A stretch of DNA of 64,000 bases from Pachyseris speciosa (GCA_016490735.1 JAEMWC010000046.1:1116001-1180000), one strand, 5' to 3'. Positions 1 to 10,746 are shown, numbered from the stretch's first letter. Numbers and translations: made by a program. The notes: generated by a model from the letters alone, not told the origin.

Positions 1-276
1 AGGGGAGTAGAAACAGATAAATAAGACCTACACTTATAAAAACATTGTAAGCAATACACTTTGCTGAAGCCTTTGAGGCAACTTCTTCAGATATGAGAAT
101 GGCACCGAACAGGACACTTGCTCCATAAGTGAACCAGTGCAGCACAAACCACACACTGTAGGCTGACACGGTATTGAAAACAACAACGCACAGATCTTTA
201 TGGATGCTGATGATGTCATCAAGGCTGCCATTTTGAATATTCTTGATGCGTCTGAAGGTGTCCTGCGTAAGCGTCC
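1..276 (-). CDS. Gene A exon 2 (GRL-like multi-span membrane protein), runs off window
   Basis: Minus-strand exon with no internal stop, parallel to gene B exon 2 (52413-52724). The protein reads from a conserved TQDTFRRIKNIQNGSLDDI stretch through two hydrophobic segments (around VVFNTVSAYSVWFVLHWFTY and VFISVGLIYLFLLP). The acceptor is the AG at 278-277 after a pyrimidine-rich tract, and the same acceptor is conserved in gene B. The exon continues beyond base 1. No start codon is expected because this is an internal exon. Its reading frame is open although exon 1 of the same copy is damaged, so loss of the gene may be recent, or exon 1 may contain errors. Family identity is inferred only from gene B. 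Confidence 0.7.
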
Positions 277-340
277 CTGGGAAATTGAGAGAATCAAAAG
301 CGACAATGTGTCTCTTCAGGAATAGGATAGGTATGGTTCT

Positions 341-353
341 TTTGTTGTTGTTG

Positions 354-391
<38 letters not shown>
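341..391. repeat. (GTT)n/(ATT)n microsatellite
   Basis: About five GTT units followed by about twelve ATT units. It lies in the intron just upstream of the gene A exon 2 acceptor. Confidence 0.95.
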
Positions 392-690
392 TTACCAAAA
401 CACGCAAGCAAGTGAATTCCCGTTTGTATCAATACAGCGCATGATCCATTTATATACATATCGCAGCTTATGGAACTGATTGTCCGTACAACGGAATAAT
501 TGTAAAGAATACATACGAAGAACTCATAACCAAGTACCAATGTACGCTTTACTAACCCCCCAACCCCTCCCCCCACCCCCCGCCCCCCAAACCCAAGAAA
601 TTGATTAGCGAGATAATGTCAGAGGAGGCGCCATGACGTTTCTCTTTCACGGCCTTTTCATGAATTCAGATGGCTGGCCTTTCAGGGTTC

Positions 691-745
691 ACGAGAAAAA
701 AAAAGGAGAAAAAAAAAAAAGAAAGAAAGAAAGAAAGAAAGAAAG
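691..745. repeat. Purine-rich A/GAAA tract
   Basis: Runs of A with interspersed G leading into about six GAAA units. A C-rich tract lies at 555-592. Both are simple-sequence intron DNA of gene A. Confidence 0.9.
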
Positions 746-794
746 CAAAGCGGCCGACTATTTGTCATCAAGGCAAGAGGGTGTGAATGGGGTT

Positions 795-910
795 AACCGA
801 CTAGCGACAAAGGGCGAAAAATATTACTGACTACCGACAAAACGCGGAAAAAAAAAATTACCGACTAGCGACAAATAAATTCTAAAAGACAACCGACATG
901 GTCCGACGTT
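795..910. repeat. CCGACNACCGACAAA minisatellite, left half
   Basis: Several degenerate units built on CCGACTAGCGACAAA or CCGACAACCGACA separated by short A-rich stretches. The same motif reappears at 2750-2830, on the other side of the Penelope fragment and its MITE. This suggests one array later opened by an insertion. Confidence 0.65.
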
Positions 911-1139
911 AGAGGGATGATTGTATTCATAAAGAACAGCAATTTATTTCTATCTCAGGAAAAGTCCAGATCCTTTGGTGGGCTCTATTTCACTAGACGT
1001 AACCACATTAATTCCAAATTTGGTCAATCATAGACTTTCTTGTCTTCAAATTACTTTAAACAGTTTAAAGCCCTGGGATTCTTCTTTTCGGGGAGCAGCG
1101 AGGGCTCATTTCTAAAACAGCGGCTCGTAATCGAGCTGA

Positions 1140-2652
1140 CGAGACACCCATGCTGCTGTTGTATTTTCACTGCGCGTTGATGCGGTCAAAGTGTGAAAAC
1201 GCGAGGGGTGACAGGCCGCACAGTCCCTACTGGCGTGAAACATATTTTGAAACCATTTATATTTTGATCCTAACGAGCAGATCCTTTAAGGATTTCCCTT
1301 TCTTATATGAAAGGATAGGTGGTTGTTTGAATACCTGGCAAAGTAGCAGTTAATTTTGTATTAGGTGGCATTTTTTGAGTAAAGCTTCTTTTAAATTGGA
1401 TATTGATGGTTGATATTGTATTACAGAAGGCAAGATTTCTTTCTTTTCTTTGTTGTTCTGTTTAAGCGCTGTAGCTCTTCCTGTGAACTTTATTTGTGAT
1501 AGGATTTTGTCTATTAGATTGTGTAGGTAGCCTCTGTCCAGCAAGTGTTTCTTGAAATTTGAAATGCTCTCTTCAAAAGTAGCTTTCGCCTCCCGCGGGG
1601 GGTACTCCCTTATTTAGGCTATATAGGTATGTGAGGCCCCAAAGGGTGTGGTTTTTAGCCGTTTTGGTCTGAAATAGGGCATCGATTTTCACCGTTTTGG
1701 TGTGAAATAGGGTATGGTTTGTGCACTGTCTCTAGTCTTGTCTTGGACATGTTTTTTCGAAGAGGCTATTTCTTCATCATTAGGCTGATAAGACCATCAA
1801 CAAGAGCCCTTCTTTTTTGTCTTTTAATTGTGTTTACGCCAACCATGTACGTGAAATAGGTCTGAAAAAGGGTATCGAATTTTTGGTCAGGTCTGAAAAA
1901 GGGTAGGAAAAATCGCAGATTTTGGTCTGAAATAGGGTAAAGCGGTTTCAGGAAGCGGGCCGCACACCCCCACCCAATTTTTCTGGGAGTACCCCCCCGG
2001 GCTTTCGCCCTTCACGAATCCATTTTTAACACTTGGTGGGTGGAAAGAGGTGAAATGTGTGTACCGGAAGATGTCCGTTGGCTTAAAATGTGTTTTTATA
2101 TCAAGGATCAACTGTTCCTCGAATCTGTTGCCTTTCCCAACCGTGTCTAGGGACACAGACTCAGTGTCAGAGATATCGGCCTTGAATTTGATAGCTGGGC
2201 GATGTGAATTTGCTTGTTCGATGAAAGTTTCAATGTTGGGATTTTTGGTTTCAATCTTTGCCATGAATATGAATATGATGAATATGTTGGCAAAGGAAAC
2301 AGCCACTTTCGCCTCCCATAGCCATCCCATGAATTTGAAGATATTGCTTTCCATTGAATTGGAAAGAATTTTCTTTGAGAATTAGCCAAAGCATTTCTCA
2401 GAGGTAGTGTGTCGGTTTGGGAGGGCTGCCTTTGTAAAAATTGTCGTATGCTGTGCATACTGTGTCAATACCCTCGTTTTGCGGTATATTTGTGTAGAGA
2501 CTTGTGACGTCCTTCGATACAAGGAATGTGCGGGTGTTAACCTTTGTGCTTTCGCGGATATTGTTTATAAAGTCAGTTGTGTCTTTAGGGTATGACTTTT
2601 GTGATTTAGAATTATATCGAAATATTACAAGTACATCAACGTCTCTTTGCAT
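1140..2652 (-). pseudogene. Penelope-like element reverse transcriptase fragment
   Basis: Minus-strand reading frames give the Penelope RT signature in order: SKDVTSLYTNIPQ (palm), a block with AMGAKVAVSFANIFI, a KPTDIFRYTHFTSFHPPS block and the thumb block HLLDRGYLHNLIDKIL, ending near HIRKGNPLKDLLVR at about 1270. The 5' part of the RT is missing (start near 2620), and past 1250 the frame decays without a convincing GIY-YIG domain. Reading shifts frame several times, so the copy is dead. It is split by a MITE at 1591-2000. Assignment rests on motif recognition. A search of the translated frames against Penelope RTs would settle the clade. Confidence 0.8.
1591..2000. mobile_element. MITE with 9-bp target duplication inside the Penelope fragment
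   Basis: About 410 bp with short G/C-rich terminal inverted repeats (CCGCGGGGGGTACTCCC at the left, the complement of GGGAGTACCCCCCCGG at the right). It is flanked by GCTTTCGCC at 1582-1590 and 2001-2009. An 8-9 bp duplication fits hAT or Mutator-type elements. The Penelope reading frame resumes on the other side. The interior holds repeated GTCTGAAATAGGG-type motifs and no coding potential. Related sequence, also with TACTCCC ends and TATGAAAGGGTAGG motifs, is seen near 13330-13460. Confidence 0.8.
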
Positions 2653-2749
2653 TTGTTGCCTGTATTATAGACACAATGCATTTACTCGGTATCACATTTA
2701 TTCTCTAAATGTGAATAATTAACTTGCATCTTTAATTATTAACTGAGAT

Positions 2750-2830
2750 TTACCGACAACCAACAAAGATCAAAACTTTTAACCGACAACCGACAAAGTA
2801 ATGAAATTGTAACCGACAACCGACATGTGG
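2750..2830. repeat. CCGACAACCGACA minisatellite, right half
   Basis: Three units of ACCGACAACCGACA type separated by 15-20 bases. Same family as 795-910. Confidence 0.65.
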
Positions 2831-3464
2831 ACCTCCCACCCCCCTCCCATTCAGACCCTCAGGCAAGCATGTGCAAAAACAACATACATGTTTGCATATT
2901 TGCAAGAAAACGAAGGTGATGTTTGCTTCTCAGAGGCAAATTTGTTGTTGATTTGAATTAATTTTTGGCTGTAAGACGTTTTGTCTTTGTTAATTTATAG
3001 TTGTGATCAATAAGCCGAAAGCGAAGTTGTGTTGACATTGACTAATTTGCTCTAATATGTGGTTGTCATGTTTCGATCAACGTCCGTAAACAGTTTAGCA
3101 ACTTTTGCTTTCAAGACAGTTTTCTTCATGTGCAATTACTATGGGTATCCCCATGTCTGGGTATCCCCGTACGCAAATCCCAAATGATATGGCCATGGGT
3201 GTCCCCTTATCACCGGCGGCTGCTAAACAGGGCTGAAACTTGAAAGCAGTACGTTAACAAAAGAAAAAAAAAAAAAAAATAATTCAATAAAACTACTTTT
3301 AGGCAACATTAGATTAACTAACATCAGGAGCTCATGGGCTCCTGTTAACATGCAAAGTTGCATGAGATCTAAAACTATAAGGGGTCATTGACAGCCGGCC
3401 GGAAAAAAAGTTCTATTGAAAACCAAAACGTTGCAAATCAGATTCCTTCCATGCAAATTATATA
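2831..3464. other. Non-coding intron sequence
   Basis: No gene seen. Holds a short repeat of GTATCCCC motifs (3140-3210) and a poly(A) run at about 3262-3279. Confidence 0.5.
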
Positions 3465-4080
3465 TATGGGTTATTGGCCAAGCGTGAGGTTAAGATGGCG
3501 GGAGATTGGCCAAAAAAAGAACGAGGCCAATATCCTGCCATCTTGACCGCAAAAGCTTGGTCAATAAAGGATTTATTATATAACTCAAAGGACGCTATTA
3601 AGGCTATGTCTACGCTATACCGGATAGCTCTTGTGCCGGCACGAAAACCATATCGGATAGGGCTTTTGTTCACATTCAAAACGACGATTTCGGCACGATT
3701 TTTGCGTCGGAGCGATGCTGGGCCGCTGCGGTCTTGAAAGTGAATCGTCACATATCGGATAGGTTTTCGTGACACTTTCTGGAGTAGTGTGAACAAAGAA
3801 TCGAACCGAAACGGAAATCAACAACGAGGAGCAAAAATTGGATTCTAGTGGAAAGATAGTGGCGGTTTTGGGCCACTGCCGTTCACACCAGGCCGTGGTA
3901 TTTTTCACAACGGCATAAAATGCTATCCGGCATAGTGTAGACATAGCCTAAAAGACAGCAAAACGCGGGACGAACGGGCTATCCCGAGTGGTCAAAATGG
4001 CTCCATTTTGACCTCGCAGCTAGCCAATCACAGCTGGAGAATTGCTTCATCTTGACCGCTGAAAGAGCCCGTCATATAGT
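3465..4080. repeat. Foldback-family repeat (CCATCTTGACC type), interrupted by a MITE
   Basis: Shares its left segment (GGTTATTGGCCAAGCGTGAG, present in reverse complement near 17930) and its right segment (AACGCGGGACGAACGGGCTA) with the foldback element at 17905-18262. A separate MITE (3602-3948) has inserted in the middle. The uninterrupted version at 18000-18040 shows the empty site. Confidence 0.7.
3602..3948. mobile_element. PIF/Harbinger-like MITE, TAA target duplication
   Basis: About 347 bp. Terminal inverted repeats start GGCTATGTCTACGCTATACC at the left and end with the complement at the right (TAGTGTAGACATAGCC). TAA is duplicated at 3599-3601 and 3949-3951. The related foldback element at 18013-18023 has the empty site GCTATTAAAAGA with a single TAA. 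Three-base TWA duplications are typical of PIF/Harbinger. No transposase. Reading frames through it are not protein-like. Confidence 0.8.
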
Positions 4081-4194
4081 AAAGTAACAATTGCCCCGCG
4101 TCCGCTTTTGAAAACGACTATGCAACGTAAAAACCCAAATTCAATTATAAAGATATCTCTGTAGCCCCAAGTACTAATTACTGTTCGCAAAGAC

Positions 4195-4530
4195 TAGAGA
4201 GCTTCGTTGTCGTGGCAAGTTCTGGTGTAAATCTGAGGGCGTGATCTGTCGTTGGGACTGTTATGGTCATTCATATCCCGGATTAGGGATAAGACAATAT
4301 GGGGAATAAGGTTTACAGAGAAATCAAAGGATCACTTGTTCTTAAAACGGAATATTTATTCTTGGTGGAGGCGACCTGAGAAGCGGAATAGTCTGCACTT
4401 CAATCGCGATCAAACTCAAAAAAAAAAAAAAAAAAAGAAACGAAAGGAAACGTCTGTTAAAGATAGACTTAAACGGTTTACGACAAATCAGGGCTATCAC
4501 AAATACAATACACACCCAGCCCTCTAACAG
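4195..4530. repeat. Gene A intron 1 segment duplicated in gene B intron 1
   Basis: Clearly similar to 57655-57985 (shared blocks GACTGTTATGGTCATT, AAACGGAATATT, CGGAATA). It lies just downstream of exon 1 in both gene copies, so the tandem duplication included intron sequence. A poly(A) run sits at 4419-4436. Confidence 0.75.
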
Positions 4531-4564
4531 GCAGCACTGATGAATGCAAACAACTTAAACTTAC

Positions 4565-5179
4565 CAAGTGTGAGAGAACTGATCGCGAATGTGACATGTG
4601 CTCACTGACGCCAAATGAGCGAGACATAAGGCTACCACTCCTGTAGTCACAAGAGTGTTGTTAATTAAGAAGGAGTGAAAGATTATCGGGGCTGACACTA
4701 TGACAATAATAAAAAAGCGATAAACAACAAGAAGACCTCACACTGTGAACATCCACGGTGGACTGTGACGAAGAAATTAAGGCCGAGTCTTTTCGTTTGG
4801 CGGCCATGAAAGAAGTTGTGAAAGCAAAATATGAGATGATAGCGACCACAGACGCAACGCCATGGAATATTTCCTTAGTTCCATAATTGGCACACGGGGT
4901 AAAATCTGGTGCAAAAATCGAGAAAGCAGCTTGATAAAGGCAGAGTGAGCTGAATACAACACGAAGGATGTAGTTCCACGCCTGGTGTCCCCACAATCCA
5001 ATCAAACAGAAGAAAAACTTGAAACCAAACAAGGCAAACCTCGTGCACCTCTTGGGATTTCGCGTCTCTCGGCCAACCCGGAAGTGTAGGTAGGTGGGTA
5101 CTATGGGATGAAGAAATGGTTCCATTTCACGACCTTCATCTCCTCCATTGATATCTTCTCCCATTCTTCCGTCTTCCAT
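4565..5179 (-). pseudogene. Gene A exon 1 (GRL-like membrane protein), frame-disrupted
   Basis: Paralogue of gene B exon 1. Start ATG at 5179, then an acidic N-terminus, the conserved EMEP-LHP-PTYLHFRVGRET block, a hydrophobic stretch with GLWGHQAWNYILRV, and FMAAKRKDSAL. Splice donor TTG|GTAAGT at 4565/4564, at the same place as in gene B. From 4756 onward, alignment with gene B needs a 2-bp net loss, a 15-bp gain and another 2-bp net loss. The first change breaks the frame, and exon length is 0 mod 3 where gene B has 1 mod 3. After correcting for these the remaining membrane segments are still recognisable. It is most likely a pseudogene; sequencing error is the alternative. An upstream in-frame ATG at 5269 extends the frame but has no counterpart in gene B. 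Confidence 0.75.
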
Positions 5180-5310
5180 CTTTCCAGTGTTAGTGCTACA
5201 ATTCCCGAACTGTTCATTCATTATGTATCTTGAATCTGAAGAGCAAACACATAACACCTCTTCACACACAGCTTTAGCAGTTTGTTGTCAGTCGATGGAT
5301 CGTTAGCACT

Positions 5311-5750
5311 AGAGACCTTAAGATCGAGGTTTGGCCATCTTACCGCAAACGGCAAACCACGGTTTGCAGTTAGCGGTTTCACGTTAGCTGTCTGCCCATA
5401 TTCGGGACTTAAGATTCGCGGGTAACAAATAGCCGGCCGCCATGTTTGTTTTCATTCATTCGTTCACTTCTTTTTAGCTGAGAAATCGTCTTAAAAATAA
5501 CGTGTCTATGAAAAAGAATTCAATAATTAATAGGCGAAAGAGTTCTAAAAAGTAGTATTTCCTCTCAAACGTGGGATTGTGATGTTTTAGGGTGCAAAAC
5601 ACCTTGCGGCAAATCACTTACCTCTAGAGCGTGGTCTAGCCGTACAAACGTGAACCTCAAACCGCAAACCTGACGGCAAGGCTGGTCACGTGACTTCTTG
5701 ACGTTCGCGGTTCGCGGGAAATGCCGAAAAAGCTCAATCTTAAGGTCTCT
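5311..5750. mobile_element. MITE with AGAGACCTTAAGAT ends
   Basis: About 440 bp. Left end AGAGACCTTAAGATCGAG, right end CTCAATCTTAAGGTCTCT (inverted), with a possible ACT duplication at 5308-5310 and 5751-5753. Sub-terminal inverted segments (GCGGTTTCACG and CGTTCGCGGTTCGCGGG areas) also pair loosely. No coding potential. Sits directly upstream of gene A exon 1. Confidence 0.7.
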
Positions 5751-5969
5751 ACTTTTGTTAATTCCACTGACTAGTGCATAAGAAAGCTTTCAGCGGTGTA
5801 GTAGAATGGCGGCATTTTGCCCGACCACTTTGCGGCTGACAACAAGAATCTCAAAAAAGCGAAGAACTTATTCCTACTGAACGCGCGTGAATGTATTTGA
5901 GGTACTTCATTTTACTGAAATTACGACGATAGTTTATTGTACTTTACGTTGACATAACAAGCTATGAAC

Positions 5970-6464
5970 CAGGGACCGCGCAGAGGGAGGGGCTGAGAGG
6001 GGAGGGGGGGCCTTAGCCCCCACTTTTTAACAGTAAAAAGCAAGTTATACTAAATTAAATCGTTTTTACGAAAACTGATTATTCTTGTTTTAAGACACCA
6101 CTGTTTAAAAACTTGAATAGACCTTCTCTGGCTAAAAAAATTTCCTTTGTCAATGATCGATGCAGTGTTGAAGTCAAGAACGTGGTTGTGAGACCAAGCA
6201 TGATTGGCAATTCTGGAGCCTTTGGCCACTGTCTTCATATTCCTAACATGTTCTTTTTTCCTCGTGGCAAAGGATCTGTTGTTGTTGCTAAAAGTACAAA
6301 AGTTTCATTATACCATGTTTACTTAGTTTTAAATGCATTTCCGGCCTTTTCAAAGGACTTTAATTTTCCGGGGGAGCATGCCCCCGAACCATCCCCCCTA
6401 GTTGACGCACGCTAGCGCGTTCGAAGTGAGGCCCCCCAGTTGTAAACTTGCTGCGCGGGCCCTG
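5970..6464. mobile_element. MITE with CAGGGACCGCGCAG ends, 5-bp duplication
   Basis: About 495 bp. The left end CAGGGACCGCGCAG mirrors the right end CTGCGCGGGCCCTG. TGAAC flanks both sides (5965-5969, 6465-6469). Interior is G- and C-tract rich. Superfamily not assigned. A similar GTAGGGACCGCGCCC string occurs at about 17529. Confidence 0.7.
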
Positions 6465-7239
6465 TGAACTGTGTACATTTGCCGAAATTCATGATCAATA
6501 ACAGGACACACAGACAATAGACACACCAAAAAACTGACATTAATTTGTTTTCAACGTAAACAAAACCCTGAAATGATGAAGTGCGGGGTTTTCTTAGGAG
6601 AAAAGACACTGACTGCAAACATAAATGGAAACGAATTTTATTGAAAATGACGCATACGTTGTCAATAGCTTTTCTCGCTTTCTTCAGTTAAGATTGGCCA
6701 CGTACAACAGCGAAGAAACTTCCGTCATTGGCAACAAAGTTGACAGTTTGACGCGGAAGGATTCAATGTACGATCTGAAAGGCCTCGGAGAGATGTAAAG
6801 CGCGGCTATTTTTGGCCCGTGCCTTGGTATAAAACTTTCGTCTCGCTCTTCCTCTATAATTCAATGCAAGGTTTTTGTTTAGTTCTTGTTCAGAGCATCA
6901 TTCGACAGATTGAAAAGTTACAAAAAGTCTAGTAAATATGTCTGTTAAAAGAGTTACCGTGTGTCTTTACCTAAAAAAATGTGTGTTTAGATTATAGCCT
7001 TTGGACTCAACGTTTCAAGCAATTTCTTTCAAGTTATCTCGGTCCGCTTAGTTTCGGAAGCCTGGTTGTTCTTTTTTTCAGATGCTTCATTTTTGGGAGC
7101 TTCTGCACAAAGGCCTCCCAAGGGGTTGAAGTGACAAGCGACATGGCTCCAAAAACAGGCAACAGTCTTCTCCCAAAACACCGACAGCCTCCGGACAGAA
7201 AATGTATTTTCCGCAGCAATTAGTCGTGCTTGTTTCGCT
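6465..7239. other. Upstream region of the DIRS-like element
   Basis: No reliable gene. A TATAAAA box-like string at 6829 and a TCTATAATTCAATG string near 6853 could belong to a promoter, possibly of the retroelement. The 5' terminus of the DIRS element was not found. Confidence 0.3.
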
Positions 7240-7439
7240 TTAACACCTGCCGCACCCTTTCTTGCATCTTCTATGCTGTTATTGGTCAGTTTCTAGTACT
7301 TACACTCTCTGCCATTTACTGCATGTCATTCACGTTTGCGGTTCCTACTACACAGTTTATATCCATTCAGTCGCGGGGCATCCCCCCCCCCCCTCTACTT
7401 ACTACGATTTCTTTTATTTCTTGGATTTAGGCTGTAGAG

Positions 7440-7609
7440 ACGCTTCTTGCGACTACTCGCGTTGCTACAAGTGTGGAAAACTTGGACACTGGGCTAGAGA
7501 CCGTAGATGCATGTTCTGGCCAGGAAGCTATCAGTCCCCCAGCTATAATACCTATGCTGGACTCTCCTACAACAAGCCGGCGGGAAGCCTTGCCACTCAG
7601 TATCAGTCA

Positions 7610-7652
<43 letters not shown>

Positions 7653-7663
7653 GAAGAAATTGT
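7440..7663 (+). pseudogene. DIRS gag-like zinc-knuckle segment
   Basis: Contains CYKCGKLGHWARDRRC, a gag-type zinc knuckle in which the last cysteine is displaced (CX2CX4H then six residues to C), followed by a Tyr/Ser/Pro-rich stretch. A (ATT)n array then encodes a run of isoleucines, which can hardly be functional. The upstream part of gag is not recognisable. Confidence 0.65.
7608..7651. repeat. (ATT)n microsatellite within retroelement coding sequence
   Basis: About fourteen ATT units between the gag-like and RT regions. Read in frame it gives polyisoleucine or polyleucine. Confidence 0.95.
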
Positions 7664-7664
7664 G

Positions 7665-8807
7665 CCGAAATATGAGTTTGAAAGCGGTCAGTCTTTAACC
7701 GTTAAGGGTAATTTAAGGAAAAATCTAGGCGTTTTGGAGATCTATTGGTGCTCCAAATTTCATTTTGACAACCATTGAAAAGGGGTACAAATTACCTTTT
7801 GCCAGCCTTCCTTTGGCCGTAAGGTTAAAAAATAATAGGTCAGCTCGACTTCACGCTGATTTCGTAGACCAAGCCGTTCGCGAGCTTGTTAATTCAGGTC
7901 GAGTTTGTAGGGTTTTTAGGCAGCCTTTTGTTGTTAACCCCTTGTCAGTATCTATTCAGCCGTGTGGTAAAAGGAGGTTAATTCTCGATTTACGCCACGT
8001 TAACAGGTCGCTTATTAAGCAAAGAGTTAAATACGAGGATTGGAAAATTGCTATGGCTTATTTCTCCAAGGATTCGTACATGTTTTCTTTTGATTTAAAA
8101 AGTGGCTACCATCATATTGAAATTTCGCAGGATCACCAAATGTTTCTGGGCTTTTGCTAGTTTTCTCCAGATTCAGATAATGAAGCGTTTTACGTTTTCA
8201 CCGTTCTTCCCTTTGGTTTGTCTACAGCTCCCTATATTTTCACAAAGCTTCTTAAGCCTTTAGAGAAACATTGGAGAATACAGGGTACTTGCATAGCTGT
8301 TTTCTTAGACGATGGTTGGGCTATAGTTGAGGATAAAGAAGGTTGTCTTATTAAGGCCCAATCTGTAAGGCGGGACTTGTATAGTGCGGGTTCCGTAATT
8401 AATGAGGAGAAATCGGTATGGAAACCCACTCAAGTTTTGGACTGGTTAGGTATTACTTGGAATTCTCTATTGGGTACCCTAAAAATTGTAGACAGAAGAA
8501 TAACAAAGATTACCAACACTATAGATCGTATTATTGCAGCCGATTTTAAACTCTCTGCTAGAGAGGTGGCTTCCTTTACGGGTCAAATTATCTCCACTGC
8601 ACCTGTAGTTGGAAACATTGGAAGGATTATGACCAGACATTGTGTCATGTTTACCTTGTGTGTAGATAAGTGGGATTCAGTATTCTGTCTCGATGATTAT
8701 TGCAAAGAGGAATTATATTTTTGGAAAGAAAATTTGATTAATCTCAACAGCAGGAATTGCTTTGTAAGTATAGATCCTAGTTATTTTGTTTATTCAGATC
8801 CTAGTGT
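7665..8807 (+). pseudogene. DIRS-like reverse transcriptase
   Basis: RT blocks in order: LPLAVRLKNNRSARLHADFV, the RLILDLRHVN block, FSFDLKSGYHHIEI (first catalytic Asp), VLPFGLSTAPYIFTKLLKPL and VFLDDGWAI (LDD catalytic pair), then the GxTWNSLLG and SAREVASFTGQIIS connector. The frame changes at about 7745, an in-frame TAG falls at 8158-8160, and coding stops at YFVYSDPS where another element has inserted (8808). It continues after 9642 as the RNase H domain. Catalytic residues are intact, so decay is modest. Confidence 0.85.
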
Positions 8808-9635
8808 AAACCTATATTTTGGTTTCTTTGATGAAATTCTAAAACAAAGGTTTATTTTCGAACAAAATACATGTTCAGTTTGGACAACATGAGAATTAGA
8901 ATTTTCGAAGCAGTCTTGTGAATTAAGGAATATATGGTTTCCTTGGTTATTTTAGCTTATTGGAAAACCTCCCTCTAGAAGGTGTTTTCAGCTGAAAATT
9001 GGTAAACGAAACAGTCATAGCTTAATGAAGGTTTGTTTAAGGCTCATGCCCATTCACACGTAAAGCCGAGATTCGCATAATGATTAGTTTTACGAACCTC
9101 ATTAAAACTGAGTTCGCTCATGTAGTTTTAACACCTCGTAGCATCACTGTTGCCAACCCAACCTTTTAAGTTGAATTTTACTCTTCTTTTCGAACTTTAA
9201 ACTGAAACCCGTTTTCGACAGAATCTTGGCAAAACATATGGACTTTTTAACTAGCGTTTCGAATTCTCATATCGGAATTCGGTCTTCTAGATATCTTAAC
9301 TAATTTCATATTCTTTTACTTTTCCGACTCGTGGCAGCTGAAGACACCTTGTTTTCGCATAACAATAATATTTATCTTAGGTAAAAATCAATTAACTTGA
9401 ACGTTTGACATAAATAGCACTGCTTGTAATCCGCTTGACGCACTTGGTATTGACTAGACCTACTACGCTGGTGAGTTGATCACATAGCCAGCTCGGGTAC
9501 ATGTTGGTGTGTTTTCACTCTCGACACTGACGCTGTAAAACTTCTTCCTGAGAAGCTAGCTGCTCACCTCCAGAATAAAGCCGTTTACTACAAAATCCAA
9601 CTGTGTGCGTGGTCTCTAAAATCTGTCCCGTAACA
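8808..9635. mobile_element. Insertion splitting the DIRS pol, 7-bp target duplication
   Basis: 828 bp flanked by CTAGTGT at 8801-8807 and 9636-9642. Removing it puts the RT and RNase H halves next to each other at a sensible position. The first 80 bases (TAAACCTATATTTTGG and on) match the two direct repeats at 12297-12590 and 12808-13107, and parts of the interior match them in reverse complement. No coding sequence. The ends are only weakly inverted, so the superfamily is open; 7-8 bp duplications would fit hAT. Confidence 0.7.
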
Positions 9636-9642
9636 CTAGTGT

Positions 9643-10491
9643 CACTGGAGGCGGTGCATTCATTGACTTTAACGATGACTTTGTGTGTCACAGAGTGTGG
9701 ACGGATAATGAAAGCTCGCAAAGCTCAACATGGAGGGAGTTATCTGTGATTGAATTTTCATTGCAATCATTTGCCTTTTTATTGGAGGGATCGCGTGTTA
9801 AGTGGTACACTGATAGCCAAGCCGCTGCTAAGGTTGTTGAAGTGGAGGGATCGCACGTTAAGTGGTACACTGATAGCCAAGCCGCTGCTAAGGTTGTTGA
9901 ATTGGGAAGCATGAAACTTGATCTACACAGGATCGCACGCAGCATTTTCAGTATTTGCATTCAATCTGGAATTCATTTAGAGGTCCAGTGGATCCCACGT
10001 TCTTTGAATCAGCAAGCTGACTATATAAGTCGATTAATTGATACCGATGATTGGCAAATTACCAACGAATTTTTTCTTTTTCTTGATGAGCATTGGGGCC
10101 CCATACTGTTGATTGTTTTGCCAATTTTTATAATCACAAGCTTGCTAAATTCTTTTCAAGATTCTGGAATCCCAACACTGCAGGCGTCGATTTCTTTTTT
10201 CAGCCTCTTCGCGGGGAGAATTGTCTCGTCGTTCCACCTGTGAGTATTGTTGCGCGCGTTTTGCATTATATGAAGTCTCAGAATGCCTCTGGTACTCTTG
10301 TTGTACCTTTCTGGCCCTCGGCTCATTACTGGCCGTTAATTATGCATAAATATGGTAATTACCTTGTAGCTCATGCTATTCGTGCCGGGAAGGAGGTTCT
10401 AACTCACGGAAGGAACCATAATTCGCTCTTAGGGTCCCATCAATTCGCAGGTTATATTATAGCCCTAAGGATGGAGTTTACCGAGTTATAA
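9643..10491 (+). pseudogene. DIRS-like RNase H and C-terminal pol domain
   Basis: RNase H block with SSTWREL and YTDSQAAAKVVE, then WIPRSLNQQADYISR. After a frame change near 10090 comes the DIRS-type block WGPHTVDCFANFYNHKLAKF and a VPPVSIVARVL stretch. A 60-bp segment (9788-9847) is repeated in tandem (9848-9907), duplicating the YTDSQ catalytic motif and 20 residues in frame. Confidence 0.8.
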
Positions 10492-10514
10492 ACTGGGCAT
10501 GTTCATCTTCTGTG

Positions 10515-10615
10515 TTGGGCACTGGCCTAACCTTATGTGACACTGGCCAAAGTAATGATTTGTATCTTGTGGCACTGGCCAATTAATGTTGTCTTTATGG
10601 GGCACTGGCCCAGAC
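10515..10615. repeat. Spaced GGCACTGGCC repeats between RNase H and recombinase
   Basis: Four copies of a CACTGGCC core (10518, 10541, 10571 and 10601 regions) at about 20-30 base spacing, in the linker just before the recombinase gene. Could be a vestigial terminal or internal repeat of the DIRS element, or chance. Confidence 0.55.
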
Positions 10616-10746
10616 TCTGGCACAAACATTGATTTGTCGGCATTTTGCGTATCACCATCTTTGTGGTCACGGCACGATGGTGTTTGTTCCTTTTAGTTTG
10701 TATCTTGTGTTCTTGTTTTCTTTCAGTTAATTTCTTCAAGCAAGTC

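Noticed and set aside
3458..3944. Overlapping ORFs of about 110 codons on both strands
   Set aside because: They lie across the MITE and foldback repeat, share no family features, and overlap each other.
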